Part shown: in pieces, positions 19,525-30,804 of the stretch | How positions within the stretch are numbered: the stretch's first letter is position 1 | Layout: each line of letters opens with the position of its first letter | Assembly (NCBI GenBank): GCA_029215795.1 | Contig: JARDYH010000006.1 | Coordinates: 24,133,501-24,197,500, forward strand | DNA from: Anniella stebbinsi | Lineage: Eukaryota; Chordata; Lepidosauria; Squamata; Anniellidae | Reading direction: 5' to 3' | Length of the DNA: 64,000 nt | Position numbers and translations under genes: made by a program | Notes under the pieces: generated by a model | Databases searched by the model: none | What the model was told of the DNA's origin: nothing | What the model saw: the letters and a program-made list of their open reading frames with translations, nothing else

Positions 19525-20789
19525 TGTTTGCTCTTTGCCAGGAGAGGGTGCAGAAGATGTCTGGGTGCTGTCCATTGTGCTGGTGAAGCTAAAATAAGAT
19601 TTCTGGCTTCAACCATGTGCAGTGTTATGCTTAGTACAAGTGGCTCAGAGGTCTTCCATACAAGCTGCCTTCTTTGAAAGCTTGGTGAACTGTGAAAGAT
19701 TGTGATAATAAGACACCAACTGTGGCAATTGTAATTTGTCATGAAACTGGAGATAAGAGCAAACAGAAAGCAATTGTTTGGTAGCTCTTGAAATGAGGGA
19801 AGAAATGAAGAGGAAGTAAAAAAAATGCAGACAAAATCCTTCCTGTTTCATTTGATAGGGCTGGTGGTTGTTTTGAGTGGAAGATACCACATAGCTGGCA
19901 ACTTGATTCAGGCCATCCAATGTAAACTGAACAATTTTTCTTAAATTATGGAACAAAATAGATCTCGAGGGTGGGAGGGGGTTAGAGGATGGGTGTCTGG
20001 AAGACAAAGCAGCCATATCTTGCACACTTCAATAAGTCTCTTAGCAAGAGCTCCATTTTGTAAATGGTGTTGTATTTTTCATTGCAGTCTGTGTGAACGT
20101 ATCAAGTGCAGCTCTTTGTGTTTTTCGTCTTGTTAGCACACCAAAATGGCTGCAATGTGGAAAATCATGGAAAGCTAAGGAAATACTTGAGTTAAGCCCA
20201 TAGGGATTTGTTCTCTGATTAGGAGGTTTTGCTTCTTTAGAATTTGTGAATAATTTCTTAAGTGGCGATGAGGGTAATGTTCAGCATGCAAAACCCAATG
20301 CATTTATTTTGTATTTCACTACAGATATAAACATTACCTGGTGGTTTATGTTTTGATCATATTTATTTGGATGTAAAGCAAAACCACATCATGCTTGGAC
20401 AAGAAGTCTTCAATGGATATTAACATTATGATAGAAAATGAGCAGATTCTAAAAGGATTTGTTTTGCTAAAAACACAGCGTAGTGACTAAAGATTGAGAA
20501 ACGAAGAACGTAAATCATAGAATCATAGAATAGTAGAGTCGGAAGGGGCCTATAAGGCCATCGAGTCCAATCCCCTGCTTCTCACCCCACTCCCTACTAT
20601 CCTCTCTCTTTCAATCTGGGACTTCCATGGGAGAATGTGACAGAAACTGGACAACCAGATGTCTTGTGAGTCCAGCCCAGTGAGCGTATGCAGGAGTGTC
20701 CTTCTCCACAATGAGCTGAATTAGCTATTCGAGTCTAAACCCCATCAACGCAACAGTGGCAGTGTGTATACTGTGCTAGAAAAAATAAA
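19525..20789 (+). other. probable 3' UTR and poly(A) signal of the protocadherin gene
   Basis: AT-rich non-coding sequence after the stop. The first clear AATAAA after the stop that I see is at 20784-20789. A short antisense CR1 tail (20515-20640) lies inside. The true 3' end cannot be set without transcript data. Confidence 0.5.
20515..20640 (-). mobile_element. CR1 LINE 3' end fragment
   Basis: Reads aatcatagaatcatagaata then ggaaggggcctataaggcca, the reverse complement of the classical CR1 terminus (...ttctatgattctatgatt). The same terminus is seen on the + strand at 56040-56101. A heavily 5'-truncated copy. Confidence 0.85.
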
Positions 20790-22118
20790 GTTCTGCACAC
20801 AAACAATCCAAATCTTGCACTAAGAAAAATGTGATCTGTACACTTTATGCACATTTCCGTATTTTCTCCTATTTTCCATAACTGGTTTTGCAGTGTTCAC
20901 TGTTCTACACAATATATTCTGGTTTTGCTAGTCATGGGGAGGGACAGAACTATGCAGGGCCCTGAAGCCCCCACCTCAACCACGGAGGACCTCATTCAGC
21001 TGCATCTCTGGCTTCTTAGGTTTAACCAGTGTTTCACACTTTCAAGCATGTCTTAACAGCCATGAAGGTTGGAAAATTCTGCTGCAGCTGTTGTCTTTAA
21101 ATGAGAATCTCAGGAAGCCAAATTCTGCACCGAGGACTACTTTCTGCACTTTTTCTGAGCTCCCCAAGGAAGCTGGCATAACACATTGTCCACATACTTC
21201 TTTGCTGCCATAAGGGCTAAATGTTTTTTTTAAACAAACAAACAAACAAACAAAAAATTAAATTTCAGGAAACTCAGTTGTGCCCTCAGTCATGCATTCT
21301 GTGCTTTCCCCTGAACTCTCATGGAAACCTGACAGACACAGAGCCCTGCTAATAGCAATGTTCTTAAATAGGGCAAGAAATGAGATAAAGAAACAATGTC
21401 ATAGCCCCTAAAGGAGCACCATGAAAACCTCAAGTGAAATGGACGCCTTGCTCTCTGACAAGGATCCTGCAATTTATCAGAGCAAGGCTATGCTATCTTC
21501 CTTTCCATAAGCAATTTTATGTGGGTGGAACTCAGTACAATTTCTGTGGGAGGTGACATTACAGATCTTTAAAATGGCTAAATAGGCCAAGCTTCTTCTG
21601 CTCTGCTTCCCCAAGTGCATCCCTTGTGTGTCAAGGGATCTTGACACACAAACCCTTCACGTTTAGGCATTGCATTGATTCAACAATGGAAATGGATGGG
21701 GGGAGGTTCACTCCGAAGGGAAGACCAACATCAGTATTAACTTAAAGGGGCAGGACTGACCTACTGGAAGAGCTTGTCCTCGGCTCTCTACCATATCAGC
21801 CTTCCTTAATACTACAATGTTCCTCATGACTGCCACCTTCCTCACTACCATTTCCCCCATTGGTACAGACAATGTAATTGTTCCTTGTTTTCTTCTATTA
21901 GCTTGCCTTCCTTCCCCTTTAAGCTATGGGCTGGGCACTTGTAGTTTGGGGCTTGTACTGGATTTTTCTGCGCATGTCTAAAGTTGAATGAACTGCAGGG
22001 GAGAAGTGATGGGTAGGAGGTTAGCAAGTACCAGATGCCTGTTGTTAGTGCACTATATAGGAGAAGATTGGTACCTCATCCACATAATCTTCTGCCCAGG
22101 GAAAAGGTAGCTCATTTA
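20790..22118. other. intergenic, nothing recognised
   Basis: Ordinary AT-rich sequence with a short (aaac)n run near 21232. No gene supported. Confidence 0.4.
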
Positions 22119-22349
22119 GGGTGACCATATGAAAAGGAGGACAAGGTTCCTGTATCTTTAGAGAAAAGGGACTTTTCTCTAAATCTGGAGAGAAAAGGGA
22201 CTTTCAGCAGGTGTCATTTGTATGCATGCAGCACCTGTTGAAATTCCCTCCTCCTCACAACAGTTGAAGCTGCAGGAGCTACACTAGAGTGACCAGATAC
22301 AAAAGAGGGCAGATACAGGTGCCCTGCCCTCCTTTTCATACAGTCACCC
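22119..22349 (+). mobile_element. TA-flanked MITE family T (GGGTGACCATATGAAAAGGAG)
   Basis: Ends gggtgaccatatgaaaagg and ccttttcatacagtcaccc are inverted repeats flanked by TA on both sides (22117-22118 and 22350-22351). TA flanks fit a Tc1/mariner-type insertion. The body contains the palindromic module gcaggtgtcatttgtatgcatg. Other copies: 36987-37299, 51444-51759 and the longer 25884-26559. Confidence 0.75.
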
Positions 22350-22394
22350 TAGCTCAGACCAAACAGCAACTAACAGTAGGGATGAAGAGACAAT

Positions 22395-23098
22395 GGGTGC
22401 CTCTACGGCCTCCTCCACACGAGACGTTTAATGAGCCTTGAAGGCTCATTAAAAAATTTACCTCCACAAGCACAGAGCGCAAAACGGGCATACAGGCGCG
22501 TTATCTCCCCGATAATGCGCATTTTCGAACGCGTGTTAAATAGCGACTTGTATTTTGCTCCGGCCGTTAAAGCGCATTTTCGCGGTGTGAACAAGCAATT
22601 ACGCCCATTAACTGCTTGTAAAGCGCTTTTTGGACATGAATTAATGCGCTTCGCCGCCTCTCGCCGCCTCCGGTGCAGAGGGATTAGGAGTAAAAGCGCC
22701 TCCGCGATAATGCGCATAATCGCGGAACCGGGCGCAAAAGCGCATCCTTGTGGAGGGGGCCTACAAGAGCGATTTAAAGCTCTTTCAAGGCGCATTACAG
22801 ATTTTACCTCTACAAGAGCAGAGCGCAAATCGGGGGTTGAGGCGCTTTTTATCTCTGCTTATGTGCATTATCAAATGCACGTTAAATAGCGACTTAAAAT
22901 TTACAGGGGGAATTAAAGCACCTTGTAGCCATGTAAACATGCGATTCTCCGCATGTAAACAACTTTAAAGCACGTTTCATACAGCCCGTAATGCGCTTCA
23001 CCGCCTCTCATGAATAGGTATTAGGAGTAAATGAGCTTATCTGTAAATGTGCATAATCGGGCAACCGGGCCTCAAAGTGAAATCTTGTAGAGGGGACC
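22395..23098 (+). mobile_element. MITE family B copy, split by a family A insertion; AAT duplication
   Basis: The left terminus gggtgcctctac (22395-22406) is separated from the rest (aagagcgatttaaagctctt onward, 22765-23098) by a complete family A element. The right terminus is cttgtagaggggacc. Outer flanks are AAT (22392-22394) and AAT (23099-23101). Removing the insert and one TAC restores a normal B left end as seen at 54304. Confidence 0.85.
22407..22761 (+). mobile_element. MITE family A copy 1 (355 bp), TAC duplication, nested in family B
   Basis: Termini ggcctcctccacacgagac / ccttgtggagggggcc. Flanks TAC (22404-22406) and TAC (22762-22764) come from the B terminus cctctacaag. The body has repeated tgcgcat and ttaaatagcgac motifs and shares the MRIFE.LNSD... 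open frame with the other copies. Exactly the same length as copies 2 and 3. Confidence 0.9.
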
Positions 23099-25829
23099 AA
23101 TGAGATCAAGCAACAATCTCAGCCTCCATGTGCTCGCATGGCAAGCAGGAAGTCTCTGAGGTGCATGGCACATGCTTTCTGCTGATGCTACTGCTGCTGT
23201 GTGTGGCAGGTGTGTGTGTGTGTGTGTGTATGTCAAAGGTAACTGAAAAGGCCATGGGCCATGGATAGAATTCTGCCCACCAGCCTTTGTCACATCACAT
23301 GATCAATAGTTGCTTTTACATGCACAATTTTGGCCTGTGGGGAAACCCAAAGGGAATCCCTAAGCCCCCAGATTGCTCCATGAATGCCCTTGATATGGGA
23401 TATAAATAGCAAGAATGACTGATGGAATTTGAACTCAAGACAGCCACGGGTCTTCAGCTCAATGTATTTTTTGTGCATTTGGCAATGTGTGTATATTGTA
23501 GGCACTTCAGATCTATACATTTCTGACTCCACACCCATCTTTCTCCAAGCAGCAAGTCTTTTGCTGAATAGTTCAGTCTGACAGGGCCATTCAAGATAAT
23601 GCACAGGTGGGAATAATCTTTCTTAAAAGATATGTTTTGGCCTGTGTGTATGGAAATTCTGTTGACACGTCTGCCAATATCGCAAACAGAAAAATTGCTA
23701 GTATTTTTGTTTGAACTATAGCTTATTGACTTTTGAACAATACATGCAGTGCATGAAGAATTCTTTTCAAATGAGTAAAAAGTTTATTACACAATGTTTG
23801 ATTTATACCAATAAAATCATTCTTTAATAGTCCAAAATGGAAACCTGCCTCTTTTTTTTTGTTTTTGTTTTGGGCCACATCATCAGGTAGCAGAGATGGC
23901 TGCCAAGGCAAAGTGTTTTTTTTTTTGGGGGGGGGTTTGAAGGTAGAGTTTGAGAGCCCCTGAGATGCAGTTCAGTCAAAGCTTTCCACAGCGCTCTTTT
24001 GAAGTGCAGTTACTTGTTGCAATTACAGTCTCAAATGTGCGCAATATTAAACTACTTCATCTTGTAGTTTTCAGGGAAGAGGAAATTTACTCCTCTCCTG
24101 CAATCCCTGCTGGGCAACTTTATTGCAGAATGATGGACCTTGACTGCCTAGATTGCTTAACTTTCACTGTGGGTGAAGTTATCTCTGTACATATCTGGGA
24201 CACTAAGATGCAACTAAGGATGGCTGAGGGTGGAAACAAGTTTACATCCACAGCCCAAGGGCCTTTGAATCAAAGGAGGATTTTACATTCCTTTGGGCTT
24301 TCTCCTTTGGTCTGACATAGGAACCATTTCAGGAGAGAAGCAGTTTCTGCTGGAGCAGGGCCAGGTGCAGGTTATTTTGGGGAGGGAACTTTATCCTCAC
24401 AAGATTTATCTAAATATTTTGGGATTCAGCTGATGCAGTCCCAGAATCTCTGGACACCGAACCAAATATTTCTAAATCTAAGTTTTTATACAAACAGAGC
24501 TAAACAAATTAAAGAAATGTTGGCAACCATTTGTCTTCATACGGTGATGGTGTCAAAGCATTCCAGTGACGCAGCACCATTTCTCTCTATAGTCTGCTTC
24601 AAAAGCAGGCAGTGAATTAGAGACTCTGCCTTTCCCAAAACATGAGTGGGTGATGGGTGGAATGTGGGTTTGAACTTTGTGGCTGAGCCTAGGGGGGCAG
24701 CTGTCAGTAGAGATGAAGCCAGTTTTGCTGCAGGGGGTTGCTGGGATGTTTGTGGACCGTCCACTTGCTAGTTAGTGGCTTCAGTGGCTCCATTAGGGCT
24801 GAACTTTGGGTTGCAAGTCCAGACCCCACAGCTCAAGCCTTCCCGCCAAACAATCCACCCAAGGAGACATTGGTGGCTGATGATGGGGTCAGTGGCATGA
24901 AACAAGTTCAGTGTCAGCACCCAGCATGGTTCCTGAGGCTGATGCCTGTCACATGACATCCTTCTTCCTTTCTGGACATTTGGGCCATGTCTACACCAGC
25001 CGTTTATCCCTGAATAATATCGCAGTCCTCCCTACTGGGCCACATGATGTTCACCTACTCCTGCGGTGATTTCGGGTTGACTCCTCAGTTATTCAGGAAT
25101 ATCGCTGATTGGGTTTGTCATGGCTTTTCTAGCTCTCTTGCTACAAACCCGACATCCGTCGCTGGTGTGTCCCCCCTTCCCAAACCTGTTGCTGTTTGGT
25201 GCAAGCTCCTGGATCGTCGAACAGCCAACCCGCTGTCAGGGGCATGTCCAGCGGTTTCGGACGTGTGTGGGAGTGGATGTCCGCCATTTTCGGCACATTT
25301 TTAAAATTGGTTATCGGTGTGTTTTTGTGCTGACAGTGTGTTATTGTTTTTAATACAAACATATCGATGTGCAGGAGCGCATCTTTGACACAGTACCTAT
25401 TCCCCATGCATTGCTGTGTGTATGTGCTGGTGCGCATCTTGGAGGAGATATTAAAAAAATATTCCATGGCCCATACCCATCTGTCCAGTCTTGCCCACTT
25501 CCACCAATGCACATTCGGAATCGCCGTCCTGGGGCACATGTCCTCCTGCAATGGCTCTCCTTTACTTGTGGGAAACTTCCCTCGCGTGTGGCCAGTGAGC
25601 GACAATCGTGGAAGCGGGAAACCTCACAATTCTCCCTCTTCCGTTGCGAAAGGGCTGTAGGGGGGCAGTGCAGGATGGCGCTTCCTGCCAAGGCTACAGC
25701 CGCACCCTCTATGTTCATTTTCCTAGAGTGGCTCCAGGTCCCACATGGAGTCCAAGGTTCTCTGCAGAAATGAGAATGGAATGGCCTGGGACCGGAGACC
25801 TGAAGATGCTGCAGAACATCTAGTTAGAA
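23099..25829. other. intergenic, nothing recognised
   Basis: Contains a short (gt)n run near 23210 and a poly-T/poly-G patch near 23920. Section 24985-25780 is CpG-richer, with open frames of up to 154 codons on the minus strand, but no motif I recognise. It may be an unidentified transposon. Confidence 0.4.
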
Positions 25830-26173
25830 ACACATGAACATAAGAAGAGTCCTGATGCTGGATCAGAGCAAAGGCCTAGCTTAGGCTGACCAGGTGGCTC
25901 GGGATTTCCCAGTCCTAACCGGGAATCCAGGGGCAAACCGGCCCAACCGGGGGGCGGGGGGGCAAACCGGGGTGGCGGGGGGTCACGCGGCGGTGGCAGC
26001 AAGCAAGGAGCGGCGGTAGACCTGGCGGCGGAGGAGCCCGGGAAGCGGCCGCCCCAGCAGGTAAGCACGAAGGGGGGCACTTACCTGCTGCGGCCGCTTC
26101 CCGGGCTCCTCCTCCGCCTTCGCCGCCGCTGCTGGGCTCGTAAGGCCAGAGAAGAGGCAGGAGAGGGCCGGAT

Positions 26174-26190
26174 CCGGAAGTGACGTAACC
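26174..26190 (+). promoter_or_regulatory. ETS/CRE composite-like motif
   Basis: ccggaagtgacgtaacc joins an ETS core (CCGGAAGT) to a CRE-like site (TGACGTAA), a composite well known in CpG-island promoters. The inverted partner is at 26371-26389 (ttacgtcacttccgg). Whether either is bound is unknown. Confidence 0.45.
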
Positions 26191-26370
26191 GGCCCTCTCC
26201 TGCCTCTTCTGCACGGCCTCTGGCCTTACGAGCCCGGCAGCGAAGGCGGCGGAGGAGCCCGGACGCCCGTGCCCGCCTCTTCCGCGCGGGCGTCCGGGCT
26301 CCTCGGGGCTCGTCGCCATCGCGACGAGCCCCAGAAAGGCCAGAAGCCGCGCGGAAGAGACGGGAGAGGG

Positions 26371-26389
26371 CCGGTTACGTCACTTCCGG
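26371..26389 (-). promoter_or_regulatory. inverted ETS/CRE composite-like motif
   Basis: Reverse-complement partner of the motif at 26174-26190, inside the second hairpin of the same transposable element. Confidence 0.45.
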
Positions 26390-26800
26390 ATCCGGCCCTC
26401 TCCCGCCTCTTCCACGCAGGCGGCGGAGGACCCCGCGCGGGCGGCGGAGGAACCCGGGGGTAGGTCCAGGCTGGTTTTTTTGGGGGGGTGTGGCTTGGTG
26501 GGGGGGTTGTTTTGGGTGGGGGGGGCACCGGGATTTTGATTTTTAAAATCTGGTCACCCTAGGCCCTATCTAGCCCAGTATTCTGTTCCCATGGTGGCCA
26601 ACCAGATGCCTATGGGAAGCCCACCCACTACTAATTGCCCCAGCCTCTCAGACTCCTTTCCTGAAATATCAGTTCAGGCAAAGGTTGCTGTCCTATATCT
26701 TCTGCAGTGGAGACAGTTGCAAAGAATGTATCTGTGCTGCCGCAGCCTCAAACACTAGGCCTAGACGAGCACACCCCTCTCAGGCTACGCACCACCACTT

Positions 26801-27239
26801 AAACACCTGAGGGAAGAGTATAAGAAACAGCACTTTTCCCTTATAGCAGAGGGGAAAAGGTACTAAGGTTTTGAAAAGGTTCTTCTGTGATTATATTGGC
26901 TGAAGGTTTAAGGTAATGTGTTTCCTTATAAACTAAAGAGCAGGTGACAAAGCCAAGCTAACACGTGGTTTGTGGTAGCAAAAATAAAATAAAATGTTTA
27001 TTTTTGTTTACAGTTCTTTCAAATTCAATTTAAAATCTGCCTATTCTTAATAATTCTAATAATCTTAATAATAATCCTAAATCCTTAAAAACGTTATATT
27101 TATTTACTCTTCACACTCTCCTGACAAGAACACACAGCTAAACACATCAACAGGGGAGGAAGGGGATTTTAGAAGAGGGGGGAGGGAAGAGACCCTTTTA
27201 ACAGCTTAAGTTGAGGTTTTAACTGACTTTATGGCCAGG
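26801..27239. other. intergenic, nothing recognised
   Basis: AT-rich sequence with no supported feature. Confidence 0.4.
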
Positions 27240-27384
27240 CTTAAAAGTTTAAAATGTTTTAAATATCAGCTGTTTTATGTTTTATGGTTTTACATTTTGC
27301 ATATTGACTTTTTAATTGTTCAATCTTAATTTTTGTAAACCACCCAGAGAGCTTCGACTATGGGGCGGTATATAAATGTCATCG

Positions 27385-27422
<38 letters not shown>
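27240..27422 (+). mobile_element. LINE 3' end fragment followed by a (tca)n microsatellite
   Basis: aaaccacccagagagcttcgactatggggcggtatataaatgt is the same 3' terminus as at 3450 and 45570. It runs directly into about 15 tca units (27378-27422). Confidence 0.7.
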
Positions 27423-28797
27423 TTTCAACCTTACTACCCTCCACCCAACCAACATTCCAAACCCCTCCCTCACACAATATATACTCCTCCCCCTCCCTTT
27501 TCCAGCATCACCAGCCACACCCACTCAGTCTAACATTCCACACTCTCCAAACACACTGACCAGACATACCTAAGGAGACAAAAATGTGGAGTATCGCCAC
27601 AGTATCCTTCTTCTTTGCAATTTCCATGTCCTCTTTCTGCATTCCTCTAACTTCCTTGTCATTCAATGGTCCAACAGTCTCCCTAGCTAGTTTCCAGATC
27701 CAGGTGTTGTGTATGTATGTACTTTTTAAAAAACTGTTCGTCTTAACATTATTAGCAACATGCTCCCCAATATCCTGTTTGCATTCCTTACTGCTTGCTA
27801 GCATTTCTTTTGGGCAAGTTTGTGTTCCTTTTTGTTCTCCCCATTTGGACACTTCCATGTTCTAAAGGAAGCCTTTTCTTTAATACTTTCCCTGACACTG
27901 CTTGTTAACCACTGTAGTTACCTGTTGGGCTTTGTGTTGCCTTTCCTGAATAGTCTTCAGAGCACATGCAGATCAGAATAAGTGAGATTAGCTCTGACAC
28001 TGGCAAGCTTGAAACTCTCCTGGACTGAGGCCCCTAAAGAGGCATGTGCCACAAAGTGCCAACTCTATCTGCGGCTTAAGCAATAACTGCCTCCCACAGT
28101 TGCAAAGAAAGCACGGCACGCCTGATTGCTGTCACGATAGTCATCTAATCCTTTGGGGCCATCTGATGGACTGTAGTCCACAAAAGCTTATGCCATAATA
28201 CATTTGTGAGGCCTGAAGGTGCATTTGGTTTATGTATAGAAAGATGTATAGAAAAAATCAGAAAGTGAGCTTTCAATAATACTGGCTGATAAAGCTCAGC
28301 ATTGGACAGAAGACCCAAAATGCAAATCTATATGGTTTGAATCTGAAATTCCTGGGAGACGGCCACTTTCTCTTATGTCTTATCATAAGCCGAGGGTGGT
28401 GCAGCATTAGTGCTGCATTACAGAGTCATGCCACTGGGAGAGGTGATTGTAATAGCTTCCTTGCAACTTTGGAAATCCCTTCTCTGGAAATTTGCCAAAG
28501 CCCAAGTAGAAGCCTTCCAAATCCATTTTAGTTCTACTGCCATTTGGTAACTGGGGCCAGTGCTAAGGGATAGGGCACGGACACAATATTTTACATCTTT
28601 GGGGCAAAGCCATACAGCTGCTAAGCTTATCCGCAGGTGGAAGATCATGGATCAGGCTTCAATGGGACTAGCTCAGAAATATATGGGAAGACCCAAGGCG
28701 CAGCTACAATGTGAGAGACGGGCACAATTTTCAGAGAAGCACCATCAATAGGTAGGCATGTGCAAATTATGTACATTGGGACAAATAATAATATAAT
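27423..28797. other. intergenic, nothing recognised
   Basis: No gene or named repeat supported in this stretch. The minus-strand frame at 27508-27858 shows no domain. Confidence 0.4.
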
Positions 28798-28866
28798 ATA
28801 ATAATAATAATATTTATTTATAACCCGCCTCTCCCTACGGATCGAGGCGGGGAACACAATACACAT
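28798..28866 (-). mobile_element. LINE 3' end fragment, minus strand
   Basis: ataataataatatttatttataacccgcctctccctacggatcgaggcggg is the reverse complement of a CR1/L2-type 3' terminus. Confidence 0.6.
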
Positions 28867-29024
28867 ACAAGCATAACAAAGTTTTTTTAAAAAAATGAAT
28901 AGCCACAAACATTTTCTAAATGAATTTTCTAAATGAATTTTCTAAATGAAATGAATGAAATTCATTCTAAATCATTAATTCTAAATGAATTTTCTAAATG
29001 AAAATTTATGCTGATACAGTCTAC

Positions 29025-29130
29025 ATCAGGGGTAGGTAACCAGATACTTTGGACTACAACCCCCCTAAGATCCAGTCAGCATGGCCAATGGTCAGGGATT
29101 ATGATAGTTTGGGCCTCTTGGATCTAGCAT
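29025..29130 (+). mobile_element. short hAT-like MITE fragment
   Basis: ggggtaggtaaccagatactttggactacaaccccc...agcatggccaatggtcagggattatg resembles the better-preserved copy at 40948-41066 (shared phrases ggactacaa and catggccaatggtcaggg). Confidence 0.55.
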
Positions 29131-29199
29131 TGCAGACATAGGGGGGCTCAGAGGCACAGAGCACCTTTTATCAGCTTAAACTGATATATCATCTACATC

Positions 29200-29730
29200 C
29201 TTATCTGAACAGGGATAGTCTAGCTACAAGTATCCATGCTCTGGTAACCTCTCGTCCAGATTACTCAATGCATTATAGGTGGAGCTGCCTTTGGAAATGA
29301 TTCAGATTTCAGCTGGTCCAAAATAGGGCAGCATGTTTGTTAATAGGGACTGGTCATTATGAGCATATTACACCAATGCTTTGTGATGTGCACTGGCTTC
29401 TGGTCCATTCCTGGGCCCAATTCAAAGTCTTGGCATTAACTTTAAAAAGCCCCAGATGGCTAAAGGATCAACTCCTCTTGTATATACTTGCCTAGATCCT
29501 AAGATTGTCTTTAGAGGCGCTTATCTGGGTGCCCCTCCAAAAGAGAGAACTGGGTGGCTACTAAAGAGAGGGCCTTTTCAGTGGTGGCACAGTTGTGGAA
29601 TATCATCCCCAGAGAGGCGCACCTGGCATCTACATTTTATCATGTTGCTGTATATTACATTTTTCACTGTTGTGAACTGCCCAGTGAGCTTTGGCTATTG
29701 GATGGTATAGAAATGTAATAAATACATAAA
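29200..29730 (+). pseudogene. CR1/L2-clade LINE fragment (end of reverse transcriptase and 3' end)
   Basis: Broken plus-strand reading frames show the conserved C-terminal pattern of these LINEs (...FQLVQNRAACLLIGTG.., ..HWLLVHSWAQFKVLAL..). They run to the terminus ctttggctattggatggtatagaaatgtaataaata. Frameshifts and stops make it inactive. Confidence 0.75.
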
Positions 29731-30556
29731 TAGACCCAAACATTTGGAGGGCACCAGCTTCTCTCCCTCTGGTCGAAATTGTTTGTGGCTATTCATGAGA
29801 AAGATTGCAGTTACTGTGGAAAGCTGCACAAAAACATCAGCTCAGTGTTATGCAACTGTGGAAAAGAAGGCAAAACTAAGGCTAGGAATTATTACAAAAG
29901 GGTTTGAAAATAGAATAGCAAATACTCAAAAGTGGTACAAATCACAAATTGCAGGTCTGTGTGGGTGTGGGGGCTTAAGCTCCTGTGGAGAGAAAGAAAA
30001 ATGAATAAAAGCAAACCAGTGCATAGGTATGTCCCTTTTCTCCACCCAGTGCCAGCATGAATTCCCTTCCCCTGTGCTGTTGCCGTTGCTGCTGCTCCAG
30101 CTGCCACCCAGTGCTGAGTTTACAGTTGTGAGTTTCACTCTCCTGCAGGTGCAGTGGGCAAGTGGAGAACTTTCCCAATGGCTGAAGGGAAAATGGAGGA
30201 GGCCTGAGCTGGAGGGACAACTTTACCGAGCACTCCTCCCAATATGGCAGGAAGCTGGTGAAGTAAAGGGGCTGTTTATGGCCCAGCAGCCTCTAGCCGA
30301 TCCACATGAAGTTGAAGGGTGGTGGTGGAATGGGTGGTGGTAAACCCACACGGGTAAGACAGACTGCTGTGGCTGGGTTGGGCTTATTAGGATTGCGGTG
30401 GGCCTGGTTTGGGCCTGGGGATCTTTCGGTGCTGCTCAGGCATTTTTCTTTCCTTTTTGCTAAGTTCATGTCATTGATCAGTTGCTATTTGTTTATCTTC
30501 GTGGATTCATTTTGGAATATTTAATATTGCATGTGAGTTTGTGAGTGAGAGTGTGT

Positions 30557-30786
30557 GGCTGCATTCAGACAACACGATAGTCAATGGTGGGGTAATAGTC
30601 AACTTTACAGTTGTTTATCTAGGGGGTACTCCCCACACAACATGGTAATAAATAATCAACCGTGGTGTGGATTAGGATCAGCGCTGAGTTGACTATGGCA
30701 GCCTTCGGACGACACAATAGTCAATATAACTGACAACTGTTTCCCCCCCGCTCTTCGGTTGATTATTGTGTTGTCTGAATGCAGCC
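30557..30786 (+). mobile_element. MITE family H, TGT duplication
   Basis: Termini ggctgcattcagacaacacg / gttgtctgaatgcagcc. Flanks TGT (30554-30556) and TGT (30787-30789). A 230-bp body in reverse orientation to the LTR-inserted copy at 12344. Confidence 0.8.
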
Positions 30787-30804
30787 TGTGTGTGTGTCCT
30801 TATT

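Larger units (their letters stand above)
25884..26559 (+). mobile_element. GC-rich TA-flanked DNA element with ETS/CRE-like hairpins
   Basis: Starts ggctgaccaggtgg and ends aaaatctggtcaccc, flanked by TA on both sides (25882-25883, 26560-26561). This 676-bp element shares its ends with family T but has a CpG-rich body of its own. Two long hairpins, near 26146-26212 and 26353-26412, have arms gcaggagagggccgg / ccggccctctcctgc. Each encloses ccggaagtgacgtaa, in opposite orientations. No coding potential recognised. Confidence 0.75.
25830..26800 (+). mobile_element. dispersed SINE-like repeat split by a GC-rich insertion
   Basis: The left part (catgaacataagaagagtcctgatgctggatcagagcaaaggcct) and right part (ctagcccagtattctgttccc...ggtggccaaccagatgcctatgggaagccc) together match a repeat unit common in reptile genomes. 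The GC-rich element at 25884-26559 interrupts it. A diverged piece of the same unit lies at 34078-34142. Confidence 0.6.

Noticed and set aside
22431..22889. 152-codon ORF running through 22431-22889
   Set aside because: It crosses the junction of two nested MITEs, so it cannot be an ancestral gene. The shared part is discussed as a repeat-borne frame only.
24000..24315. 121-codon plus-strand ORF as a possible gene
   Set aside because: No domain, no signal peptide, no splice or promoter context; compatible with chance.
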